Source: Cryptomeria japonica
Lineage: Eukaryota; Streptophyta; Pinopsida; Cupressales; Cupressaceae
DNA length: 60,000 nt
Assembly: GCF_030272615.1 (NCBI RefSeq)
Contig: NC_081412.1
Span: forward strand, 39,240,791 to 39,300,790
Direction: 5' to 3'
Position numbers and translations under genes: made by a program. Below, piece after piece: positions 1-11,200 of the stretch. The notes below the pieces were generated by a model that saw nothing but the letters and a program-made list of their open reading frames with translations, was not told the origin of the DNA and did not search any database. The stretch's first letter is position 1. Each line of letters starts with the position of its first letter.

Positions 1-868
1 ATTTTTTAATACAAAAAATGAAACTACAAAACAAAGCAGAGCTGAAATTAAGAGGACATTATTGTTAGGCGGCCTGCTGACTAATGAATCACTGAGCATG
101 AAACTGAATCTGGGACTTTGAGACTTTGGACTTGCTTCTTGCTACACCTGAGCTAGAGCTGTGAGGACAAGGGTGCTAGGCGCCCTAGTCTAGGAGGAGA
201 GAGGTGCTAGTCACCCTAGTCCAGATGTTTTCAGATCAAATTTGTAGTGGTTCTCCGTCTCTGGGTCCTAGGCACTTTCTTGTCGTTTCTGTAAGATTCT
301 TTAAAAATGGCCTCGCACAGACAATTCATGCTATTTAATTTTAGAGTGTTTTACCTAAATGTTATATTTATCAACAAATGCTTTGGCCATACAATAAATT
401 GATAGAACCTGTTACTGAGGATGGAGTGCACCTCTCCCTCGACAAACTCCTCCATGACTTTAGCAGTTATGTCCTCAAGTTTTACCGATGGACGGGGATA
501 GGAATTTTTTTCAACCATTTTGATGTTAGCTTCTTAACTCATTTGGTAGGCTCGGTTGCTGCTTGAATTAAACATATTGATGGGATTCACTGTCATGTTA
601 TTAGGGAAGTCTATAAATTCTAGTAGATCTTGTGCCTCCTTGTAAGCTTTCATAGTATCCTTCACAATCCCAACCAAGTTTTGCAACTAAAGAAATTGCC
701 ATGGCTGCAACCATCTTCCATATCCCTATGTAAGAATATACGTCTCTAGTTTGAGAAAGCTGATTTCTAATCTCTTGACGACATTATCTGTACAATATTA
801 TCTTAGAATTTTACCTCGGCTCTACTATATTATCTTAGAATTTCCCCCCTTCATATAATTTTTTTCCA
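1..868. other. no recognisable gene
   Basis: AT-rich sequence with only short spurious reading frames. I see no transposon termini, no tRNA-like sequence and no protein similarity I can name. Confidence 0.4.
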
Positions 869-1616
869 TCACAGACTTTGTATGATTTCTGATGAATCGG
901 TCATGTACAAAAGTTCCTCGGCTTCTGAGTGGAGATCCACTTTTGCGTCTAACACCAAATCTTTGATCTTGTTGTTGATATAGTCATGGGCGGCCAGAAA
1001 AACGATGATACTCCATCCCAACAATTTCGACAACCACCAATAGAAAAATTTGAAGAGCACGAGCAATTAGATCACGACAAAGAAGAGATATAGGAAGAAT
1101 TGTTATAAGAAAGATCAAGAGTACTATTATCCTCAACAGTTTCCACACATAGGTTAGTATACATTTGCTATGCGAGACATAATTAAGTGGGTTCAAAATC
1201 TAGGCTTTTTGGACAAAAAGTATACTAACCAGAAGAAGCAATTTCCACATGCCATAGTATAAGAGCGTAACTAAAATGAACTCCACACATGATGCATAAA
1301 GCAAGTGAAATACTGCCTTTCTCCAGATGAGAATAGCCCATCCTATGAGGATGAAAATACACTGAAAGCACAATGTCCACGTCACACTATTATTACTACG
1401 GTGTAAAAGATATTACAGAGATATTGCTTTGACCACCACCACTGCAACACATGTCGTCACAATCTTTACACTGTCTGGACTGAATTTACAATATATAATT
1501 ACCAAACCTATGTAAAGCACAAGGGAAATGGCTACCATCAGCAGAAGCACATTAGATGAAATAAACATCACCCTTCCTCCATTTTTGAATGCGGGATCGC
1601 GAACATTTTGAAGCAC
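869..1616 (-). pseudogene. possible remnant of a multi-pass membrane protein gene
   Basis: Read on the minus strand from 1616 to 984 in one frame, this stretch has three hydrophobic blocks separated by two in-frame stops (near 1413 and 1200). A further hydrophobic peptide lies in another frame down to 869. The first block begins with a polar segment (KNGGRVMFISSN) followed by about 25 hydrophobic residues, which looks like real protein rather than random AT-rich translation. I do not recognise the family. It could equally be chance hydrophobic coding in AT-rich DNA. No start, splice sites or promoter can be supported. Confidence 0.2.
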
Positions 1617-1815
1617 ATAAATAACGGTCGCATATGCAAAAATAAACCACTACTAGTTAGATCCTCCTCCGGTGATTACAGGTTAGGTCAGATATAACTT
1701 TTGATCTAATTTATTGAATTAAAGTTTAAGTGAGATGTAGCAAGCAAAAGTTGCTGTGTGTATATATATATATATAGAGGAGGGTGATCTAATAGTAGAG
1801 TACTTGAATAAATTT

Positions 1816-2612
1816 AATTTAGTTTTGACTTTGTGGGAGAGAGGGAGAGAGGTGAGAGTGGGGAGAGTGTGTTAGAGGGTGAGAGAGGGAGAGAGTGGAA
1901 GTGAGAGGGAAGGAGGGAAAGGGAGAAAGATAGAGGGAGAGGTCCACTTTAATTCAACATAATGTGTACGGATTATTTTGGTTAATCTGTTCGCGTCTTT
2001 ACTCTTAAAATGTGTGGGTGTCCAACTGGGTTTGCAAAATCAATAGTGTTAAAAACATATACTAATAATAACCCTGTACGGGTTTTTGATATTATAGACC
2101 TAACAAGGCACATACACATTTTTAGGGGTAGTAACACAAACAAGTTAAGTAAAATTAATTTGTTCGCATTGTTGGTCTTAAACTTTCACCTCCACCAAAG
2201 TGTATGAAGAGAGGTGGGGAAAGGGAAGTGAGAGAGAGGGTGAGAGAGAGAGGTGAGAGGGAGAGGGAAGTGAGAGGGACAGAGAAGAGAGAGAAAGGGT
2301 GAGAGGGAGAGGGAAGAGAGAGGGAGAGGGAAGAGACAGAGAGAGGGTGAGAGATAGGTGAGAGAGGGAAGTGAGATGGATAGGAAAGAGAGAGAGAGAG
2401 AGGGGCGAGGAAAGGGGTAAGAGGGGAAGAGAGGAAGAGAGGGGGAAGGAAGAGAGAGAGGGGGGAGAGAGAGGGAAGGGGGAGAGAGTGAGAGGGTGAG
2501 AGAGAAAGGTGAGAGGGAGAGGGAAGTGAGAGGTGAGAGAGATATAAGGGGAAGGGATAGGGGAGAGAGAGAGAGAGAGAAAGAGGGGGGGGGGGGGGGG
2601 AAGGGGGGTGGA
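1816..2612. repeat. GA-rich microsatellite-like tracts with a G16 run
   Basis: Two purine tracts built of GAGAGG/GTGAGAGG-type words (about 1816-1945 and 2205-2612) flank about 250 bp of ordinary AT-rich DNA. The second tract contains a 16-G homopolymer at 2585-2600. Long Leu/Ser/Pro-rich reading frames on the minus strand here are products of the repeat, not genes. A similar tract lies at about 30930-31095. Confidence 0.85.
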
Positions 2613-3345
2613 GTTGTAAGGATGCTAAGAAAACTTGACCTTTGTAAAAGATTTATTGAATAACTCATTTAGTGAAAGGATGTCAGGAATAAAGGTTTCA
2701 TTAGGCACACATAATTGCATCTTTTAACTAATTGTGTGTAAAATAATTAGAGGGAGGTTTCTCAATAGTTTCGCCTCTATTAAAGCATTTCCCTAAGTCT
2801 AAAATTTCGTTACCCACTATCAATTAGAAAAAATCCTCAAAGGAAACTCTCAACTTCTTAAAAAATTATCTAAGGTTTTTATGCTAGGTTATTTGGTTGA
2901 CTACATTAGTATCAAATCCTCTGATGCATCCAAGCTTTAACTTCTCACAAAAACCTACAACAAGATCTAGATCTTTTAATAATAGACCTTTTGAAACTAC
3001 CCCTACAATTTCAGTTGCCAGGCACATCTTGTCCTTTTGGTTATGTACATAAATGTAATGGGTTTAACAACATCATAAGATATACACTCCAAAAGAGCTC
3101 TCATAATCATATACAGGCCTTTCCTAAATGAAGCCCATGGAAATAGTTGTTACTTGAAACAAACACCTCCTTTTTCTTCACTAATTCTGAAAGTTTTCAA
3201 CCTCCAAGAGATACGTACATTATGAAAATTTCTAATCGTATCTTGAGATCCGAAGGGTTAGGATCCCAAGAAAATTTGATCTTTGTTTTGTAATCCTACG
3301 CATACTTTCGAACATCTTTGTAGATCTAAGGCTAAAAAGATCTTT
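2613..3345. other. unassigned, left flank of the RT scrap
   Basis: No open reading frame or transposon end recognised. The reverse-transcriptase similarity on the minus strand stops at about 3346, so a further rearrangement or unrelated insertion must begin here. Confidence 0.35.
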
Positions 3346-3378
3346 CATTCACCAAAGGGCATCGCCAACCACTCATAT
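3346..3378 (-). pseudogene. gypsy reverse transcriptase fragment (left side of the CACTA insertion)
   Basis: On the minus strand this reads YEWLAMPFG, the segment after the RT fingers of Ty3/gypsy polymerases ([10 protein letters not shown] in the chromovirus at 10231-10986). The same protein is interrupted at 31547, where the preceding residues (EWK...EGLY) are found. The two halves join across the TAT target duplication. Similarity ends after PFG. Confidence 0.75.
3376..3378. repeat. CACTA target-site duplication, left copy (TAT)
   Basis: TAT immediately before CACTA. The matching TAT follows TAGTG at 31544-31546. Confidence 0.85.
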
Positions 3379-3402
3379 CACTAATACATTTAGGGTCAAA
3401 TT
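3379..3402 (+). repeat. CACTA terminal inverted repeat, left
   Basis: About 24 bp, matching the inverted right end at all but about three positions plus compensating single-base gaps. The sequence just inside contains ATTCCGA/TTCCGAC words that recur in the foldback near the right end, as expected of subterminal transposase sites. Confidence 0.85.
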
Positions 3403-4007
3403 CCGATGGAGGTTTCCGACGGACAAGGAGCATTGTGTGAAAATTTGATTTTTTTTTTTTTTAAATGCTCGTGTTCGTTGGAATTCCAACGACCTCGGGA
3501 ATTTTATTAAAAAAAAAAACACAATGCATTTTCATTTTGAAAGCAAACCGGCCAAAGCAAGCGGCGACCGTCTTGCCTCCCTGCCCCTCCCCCCCGCCGG
3601 AGTGATCTCTGCACAAGCAAGGTAAGGTTTTTTTTGCTATCAAAGGAACTCTTTGTTTTTCAATGAAGGGCAACTAATTTTTTTTTGCAATCAAGGGCAA
3701 CTGGTTTTTTTTTGTGAATTAATCCATTTTGTGCATATCCTGCGATCTTAAAATTCCATGAAATGACATCTCTTTGAGGTATTCCGTCATACAGTTCACA
3801 TGCCGTGTGTATGCTACCCCATTTTGTGATTTTTGTTATTGGAGCATTTGCAACGAATTTCTGACAAAAAACCCCCTTCGATTATGCTTTGATGGATGTC
3901 CATACCTTGTTCCAAAGCTCCTATTTTGGCACACGCAAGGAGGATGCTGGCAAACGTTGTACAAGATACATATATATATGTTCTTAATCAAGCAAAGAGT
4001 TGATAAG

Positions 4008-5056
4008 CTAAAGCATGGAGTAGATAAGCATGGTGATAACAGTGCCACAAATGGAGAGTGTGAGGTTTATGAGAATTGATGTAGGGCAATCAGATAATTG
4101 CCTTCGTGATGATGTGGGCCCTTCAGCAATTACCTCCTTTATTGCCTCCTCCTCCATCGAATCATCACCAACAGAAGTAGCAATATAATGCTCCATTCCA
4201 TCTGATAATAAATCTAAACCCAAATCTTTGGCCACATTGTCAAGCCCATCTGAAACTACATCGAAATTGTCAGATTGGCCATTGTCGAGTCCATCAAATA
4301 AAACATTAATGTGCACTTTCATTCCACGTTGACAGTCTTCTGCATTTCCACTGGTAAAATATCTATCACCCATTTCAATGAGTGGGACTGCATCAATCCC
4401 TCCATCATATAGCTTGATTGGATTGCTCACATCACAATTCTCAAACTCTTCTTGGCTCTTCAGCTCCAATATGCTTTGTTGAGAGGAAGCATAAGCAAAC
4501 CCTGTCAAATGTCAAAATGTACTTGTTTGCCATCATTTTTCTGGGCACAAAGGCCAAACTTTATCTAACCTAAAATTTTCATTAGAAGAAAGATCTATTC
4601 TTTAAGTTCTCCACAAACCCAATTTTGACTGCCATAAGTCGATTAAAAGAGCTACTCAAAAGAGATTGACAAGATCTAAAAGTAGGCACTCACCATGGCA
4701 TAGGGCATGGTGAAAGATCCAATCTAATATCTACAGATGGGATTTAAATAGATATGAAAGAACCAATAGTATCCATACATATATAACCTATAAACCCTAA
4801 TCAAAGGGCTTACTAAAATTTCTGAACAAATTTATAACAAGGGAAGGGCAATATTACAGAGATTATCTCCAACATGGAAGATCTTGCGGGAAGCCCATCC
4901 TTTGAAATCTGAGGCAGGATCCCATCCTCTGTCATCCCCCACCACATGTTGTTCTGCTGAACACCCCATCATATTCATGAAAGTGAATCCCATCACCATG
5001 AAGATCAAGCAATAAGTAGATGCACTTGGAGCCATCATTGAGATAAACATGACCAT
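4008..5056 (-). CDS. early nodulin-like phytocyanin (ENODL type), two exons
   Basis: Exon 1 is 4858-5056 and exon 2 is 4008-4501. The intron has a GT donor (TCT|GTAAT) and AG acceptor (GACAG|GG), and splicing restores GDNLWFAYAS, typical of phytocyanins. The product is 230 residues: signal peptide about 1-34, plastocyanin-like domain about 35-132, acidic linker, and a hydrophobic tail (about 203-230) suited to a GPI-anchor signal. Cys89 and Cys123 can form the family disulphide, but the copper-ligand positions are Gln75, Ser117 and Asp122, so it should not bind copper. That is the pattern of early nodulin-like arabinogalactan-related proteins at the plasma membrane and wall. A later start at the MM pair, residues 7-8, is possible. 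It lies 630 bp inside the CACTA left end, which suggests transposon capture of a host gene. No disabling mutation seen. Confidence 0.8.
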
Positions 5057-5059
5057 ATT

Positions 5060-5615
5060 TCATGAGGATTTGAACTCAATAATATGTTAGATTCTCCCAA
5101 GGATGGATGGACTATACACTTGAAAGGTAGATGATTAAGGATGATGACAAGGTGAATTTTCCTTAGAATGATAGGGTTGATTTTCCTAAGAACAAGTAGA
5201 TTCATGTAAACTAGAGGATACAAATTTGGACAAAATAATGGAAGGAGACTAAAACTAGATAGATTCACCTAAATGGGAGTGTAGTCATCTAAGGATAGGA
5301 AAAATTCACCATTTGCGTAAGAAAGATGGATAAGATAAATGATTTATGTGAAATAGATTCACCTAAGAGAAAGTAGATTCACATAAGGATAGGTGGATTT
5401 TCCTAAAGATGAAGGGATAAGACTTAACAAAAAGAGGACTTAAGATGATGACAAGGAGGATTCATTTAAGGATATGGCATATTCACCCAAGGGATAGTGT
5501 ATTCTCCCAAGAATATGGAAAAATTATTGATTGGTGGAATGACATACTAGATCAAGGAATGATACAAGGGTAGATTCACCTAAATATAGGGTAAATTCAG
5601 CTAAAAGGGTACCCA
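5060..5615. repeat. degenerate minisatellite, core TAGATTCACCTAAG
   Basis: About fifteen irregularly spaced variants of TAGATTCACCTAAGGATAGG occur over 550 bp (for example near 5255, 5350, 5368, 5390 and 5570). Some have TTTTCCTAAG or TTCTCCCAAG in place of TTCACCTAAG. It starts directly upstream of the phytocyanin start codon. It could be a subterminal repeat region of the CACTA element. Confidence 0.7.
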
Positions 5616-5639
5616 TGAGATTGTGGTACTGAGTACCTA

Positions 5640-6677
5640 TCTATGGATGGTGTATTTGGATACAAGTATGATGAAACAAAGTCCAGATCTCTATTATAGG
5701 TCCAACATAATCTCTATTATTTGAGACACCATTTTATTAGCATATCCAATTAGGGTAATTTATGGGTTTAATTATGGATCATGTTGTCTATTTCCATGCA
5801 CTATTGAACTTATTTTGATGTATTGTGATTATTTTAATTTTGAAGTTATAAATAAATTATGTTTGTACCTTAGAAAGGGTAACTCCAATTGATGTTTGGG
5901 TAGTTTATCTGAAAACTTATGGTGATTATTGCCCTATGTTATGTAATGGAGTTATTTTTACACTAAGTAATTAACTAGAAAAATGAATTTGTATTGTTGT
6001 ACAAGTATGATGAAACCATGCTTGTGTGTTTACATGTTTGTGCATCCTATTGAGAACCAACCTCGCTATTGAGGAACTCAAGAAGCTATGGTGACATATC
6101 ATGGCATTAGTAGGGATTATCTCTATTGACCACACCTTTCAAAGATAGTATCCCCTAGTTCTCCTCATAGAATGGACCATTGGATGGCTCATAGTGGTAT
6201 CCTATCCTACATTTATCTTGATGGCATTGCCGATAGTTGGTATGTGGTTCTTGGTATGGGTTTCCTCTTACCCTATTATCTTATTTATATCTTTGTTCCA
6301 ACATGTGGAGATTGATTTTTGTCATGCTATGATGATTTTCATGTTTGCATGTGTTTTGACATTATGCAAATAGATATGATGTCACACCATACTTATGTTT
6401 TGATATAGTGTAGGTGATGGTTATATGTTGTTGATGGTAGCGATTTGGGTTCAAAGACACAATTCCACACACACACACAAATATTTGAAGATGCATTTTA
6501 TATTATTCCTTCTTAGTGGCGATTAGTGTTGGAAGATTTGCACACATGTAGAGAGGAACTCATGTTAGATACAATAGGTTGTGTTTGATAACATATGAAT
6601 GTGCCTCATGATGTATACATATAGCTTTGGTGTGTGACATGCATGCACATTTTTCCATAAGACACATTGCTAAGTGG
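5640..6677. other. no recognisable gene
   Basis: AT-rich filler between the minisatellite and the nested chromovirus. It has a short CA repeat near 6470. No reading frame, terminal repeat or RNA gene recognised. Confidence 0.4.
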
Positions 6678-6682
6678 CATGT

Positions 6683-8272
6683 TGATGGGATGGGATTTGG
6701 GATAGACTAGCCTAGTCTATGCTCCTGGATCCTTCCCTGGGATCACCTAGTGTTATCTAAACACCCTAGGGTCTCTAGGACTTCCCTTTGCTTGAGGAAT
6801 CCCCTAACCTTTCCCAACCCACCCACCAATGAGTTGTTATGCTGCTGCTAAGGTCTCACCTACTCATGAGACTCAAAACCCCTTACTATGGCTAATAAGG
6901 GCTAAGGCTTGTTCCACACTTTCCAAGGTCTTAACAAGGTTAAATCAGGTCTTAAACCATGTTTTACATCCCTCCATGTGCCCCCAATAAGTTGCTACCT
7001 TCATCCTTTCTACCGATTTCACTGTTTTGTGTTTTTGCTTACAAAACAGGGCTACAAGGATTAGGACCAATTAGGCCTCCTAACCGGTCTTCTAGGGCTC
7101 TCTCTCACAAACGATGCACAAAAAAACCTAACTCCCAAAATGGACTGCCATTCAATTGGCAAGGGCTCAAGGATTTTCTATGTTTTGGGCCTCCAAGTGG
7201 CCGTACAGTGCCCATGACGAATTTTGGGGTTTTTAAGGGTTTTGTGAGGGTTTCTGGGGTCTGTCTGGGTCATAGTGAAGGTTTTGTGTGTTAGCCACCT
7301 TGTTTGGATTGGTGGAGGATCCTCCTTCACACCAATGATTCTTCTAACACTCCTCTACACCTCCTCCAAAGGATGTACTCTCCTCTGTCCAACCTTGCTC
7401 TCCAAGACCTCTGCAACCTAACCTCTCCTAATTGGGCACTATCCAATCTCGCTTAGGAGTGGGTCTTTGCTAGGTCTTCCTGCATTTTTAAGGGCCCTTC
7501 TTGTTTTATAGCATGGTACAATGTCTGCACTCTCATTCCCCATGGTTTCATGGTGGTTCCACAACGGGGAATGGAGTTATGCAGCCATTTACACAATCCT
7601 GTCCAAAACTGGACAGTAAGAAGACAATTTACAAACTATTTACAAACACACTCAATCTGCAAATAAAAACCTAAAATAATTGCTTGAAATGAAATTTTTT
7701 ACACCATGGAAGACAAACCACACAGTTTTGGATGTATCTCAATCCATTAACTTGCTTGTTTCCTTCATTCAAACTGACTAGTAACAGTTTTACAGTCTCA
7801 GTTTGATCTTTTTGCTAGGGTCGTACAATGTCTGACATCCAACCCATGAATTTAGGGTTTGCAAGTACTTATACTACCTTTTCCTCGGTCTATGTTCCCA
7901 AACTAGGGTTTTCCATGCTAACCTAAAGAACTTGACATCATGGTGGAAAAGTTGCTTGACAACTTTTAAAAGTTGTCATGCAACTTTTGAGCAACTTTCC
8001 CAATGTTGCTTTTTATGACTCCTAGACCCACATTGGGCCAACCTAGGGACACCACCATGTTATAAAGGACCCCTAAACACTTCAAGGACACACATACCCT
8101 CCATTTTCAAGAAAATCACAATCTTGACTCATGACCCCTAAGATCTCCACTAGGACCCTAACTAGGACCTATGAGCACATGGCTCATTATTTTATGTACA
8201 ATGGCTTCTAAAGAAGCATAAAACCAACAAAACAAAGAAAGAGAAAGAGTTGGGAAGGGTTCTCCTGCACCA
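6683..8272 (-). repeat. chromovirus 3' LTR
   Basis: 1590 bp, TG...CA on the plus strand, preceded by CATGT. It is 280 bp longer than the partner LTR because it keeps a segment (7569-7847) missing from the other. A 111-codon plus-strand frame inside each LTR has no known domain and is presumably fortuitous. Confidence 0.93.
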
Positions 8273-8286
8273 TACTCCCCCTCTGC
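8273..8286 (-). other. polypurine tract of the chromovirus
   Basis: The minus strand reads GCAGAGGGGGAGTA directly before the 3' LTR, the position of the plus-strand primer. It lies 7 bp past the end of the pol frame. Confidence 0.7.
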
Positions 8287-8293
8287 ACACAAC

Positions 8294-11200
8294 TTAAGAA
8301 ATAGAAGAAGAGATGAGAGTCGGGTCTATTCCAAGTGCCTTGAACCTGCTCTCCTCCACCCAAGTAGCATCAGATACTAGTTGATCTGCCCATTTCACTA
8401 AGTGCTCCATGTAGACCTGGTGTCTAGTGGACTTCTTCACTCTTGATTCCAAGATCTCCTCTTCTTTAGGCGTCTTCACCTGTGGTAAGACATTAACATC
8501 AAGGTCCTGCAGTACCTTGGCTTGGTTCTCAGTCTGCCCTGCTATCTCACCCTTGTACATGATCAGGTCAACTACATTAAAGATTGGTGATGTAGCTAAA
8601 TTTGAAGGTAGGTCAACTTTGTAGGCATTCTTACCATATTGTGATAGGATTCTACAAGGTCCTACCCTTCTCATCTATTGTTTGGTAGGCTTACCTCCTT
8701 GCATCCTAGCTTTGCTCAAATGGACCATCACATAGTCACCCACCTTGAACTGAACTTCTCTCCTTTTGTCATCCACTTTGGCTTTCAATTTTTAGTGGAT
8801 TCAAGGATGGCCTGCTTAACTTGCTCCTGAACTTCCTTGATGGTTTGAGTGAAGTCTTCTGCTTGCCCACTCTTCATTTCCAAACTACCAAGGTCTCTCA
8901 ACTCACATACTCCTCTCCGATGTTTGCCATAGACAACCTCAAAAGGACTTCTACCAGTGGTTCTATTCACACTATCATTATATTCATACTTTTCTTGAGA
9001 AATGATTAGGTCCCATGCTTGGCCATACTCTTTAGTTAAACACCTCAACAAGTTACCTAACACCCTATTGATGACTTCAGTCTAACCATCTGTTTGTGGA
9101 TGGTAATTTGAGCTAAATGACAAGTTAGTTGCTAGTCTCCTCCATAATGTTTGCCAAAAATGACCCATGAACTTGTTGTCCCTGTCTGAAACAATGCTTA
9201 AAGGGAGTCCATGAATCCTAACAATCTCTTTGAAGAAGAGATGTGCAACATAGCTTGCATCATGTGTAGTCTTACATGGGATAAAATGACTCATCTTGGA
9301 AAATCTATCTACTACCACATAGATGTTGTCCATACCTAATTTTGTCTTGGGAAGTCCTACTACAAAGTCCATGCTTATACATTCCCAAGGTCTGTTAGAG
9401 ACCAGTAATGGTTGATATAAACTGGCATTTCTTGATCCACCCTTGGCTCTTTGACACACTCCACATTGCTCTACATACCTCTTTACATCCCTTGGCAACT
9501 TAGGCCAATAATAGTACCTCTCTACTAAATCCAAGGTTTTGTTAACTCCAAAGTGTCCACTGAAACTGCCATTATGTTTTTCTTGGATGAGGTTCTCCCT
9601 CATGGATCCTCTAGGTACACACAACTGGTTACCCTTAAACAAGAGACCATTTTGAAGAGTGTAATCTGCATACTCACCATGGAAATGGTTCTCAAACTCT
9701 TTGCAAACCTTGTAAGCTATTGAGAAGTCTTCATCTCCTTCATAGAGGTCTTTGAAACCTTCTATTCCTATGCTCTGCAACTATAACTCTTGAACTGTTA
9801 ACAACTTCCTGCTCAATGCATCTGCCACCCTGTTAAGTTTCCCCTTCTTATGCTTGATGGTGAAGGTGAAGGATTGGAGGTATTCCATCCATTTCAGATG
9901 CCTATTGCTTAGCTTCTCTTGAGTGTTTATGTAACTCAATGCCTGATTGTCTGTGAACACTACAAATTCTTTTGGAAGTAGGTAATGCCTCCATTTCTTT
10001 AGAGACTGCACTAATGCATACAACTCTAGGTCATAGGTTGAGTACTTCTTCTTTGCTTCATTAAGCTTCTCACTGAAAAATGCTACAGGTCTTCCCTCTT
10101 GACTCAATACACCACCTACTGCAACTCCACTTGCATCACACTCCAAAGTGAATAGCTTATCAAACGTAGGTAGGAGAAGGATAGGTTTTGTGGCTACTTC
10201 CTGTTTCAACAATTGAAATGCTTTGTCTACCTACTTAGTCCATTCAAAATTAGTTTTAAGACCTCCTTTGATGGTGTCAAGGACTGGTGTACATATACCA
10301 CTGAAATTCCTCACAAACTTCCTATAGAATTGAGCTAATCCATGGAAACTTCTTACCTCGGTCCCTGTTTTAGGTGCAGGCCAATTCAAGATTGCCTCCA
10401 CTTTTCTTGGATCCATCTTCAAGGTTCCTTTATACACCACATATCCTAAGTAAATCAGCTCTTTCTTCAATAAGTCACACTTCTCTAGGTTGATGGATAG
10501 CTTCTCCTCATACAAACTCCCTAAAACTAACCTCAAATGCTCAAGGTGCTCTTCCTTGGTTCCGCTATAGATGAGAATGTCATCTAGGTACACTACCACA
10601 AATCTTCCTATGAAGTCTTTCAACACCTCATTCATCAACCTCATGAAGGTGCTTGGAGCATTAGTAAGCCCAAATGGCATCACAAGCCATTCATACAATC
10701 CATCTTTGGTTTTAAAAGCAGTCTTCCACTCATCACCCTCCTTAATTCTTATATGGTGATAACCACATTTAATGTCTAGCTTGGTAAAATACATAGCCCC
10801 TCCTAAAAAATCCATTAGATCCTTTATTCTAGGAATAGGAAACATATACCTTATGGTAATCCTATTGATTGCTCTTGAGTCAGTGCAAAGTCTCCACTTA
10901 CCTCCTTTTTTTGATGCTAGCACTACCGATATTGCACATGGGCTGATGTTCTTCTTAATTAGTCCTTGTTCCAATAACTCCTGCACTTGCCTTGCTACCT
11001 CCTTATTCTAATCAGGTGTGAGCTTATATGCAGCCTTGTTAGGTAAGGATGCACCAAGAACAAAGTCTATTTGATGACTTATAAACCTTCTAGGTGGGAG
11101 TGTTGCAGGTGCTCCATCACTCACTATGTCCTTATACTCTTGCAACATTTGCTTTACCTCCTTGGGTACTTCTATCTGCAACTTGTCTGCTTTCTCCCTT

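Noticed and set aside
2186-2668. 160-codon Leu/Ser/Pro-rich frame on the minus strand
   Set aside because: Translation of a GA/CT microsatellite.
6959-7294. 111-codon frame repeated at 13198-13581
   Set aside because: Lies in both chromovirus LTRs, has no domain and no start context; duplicated only because LTRs are duplicated.
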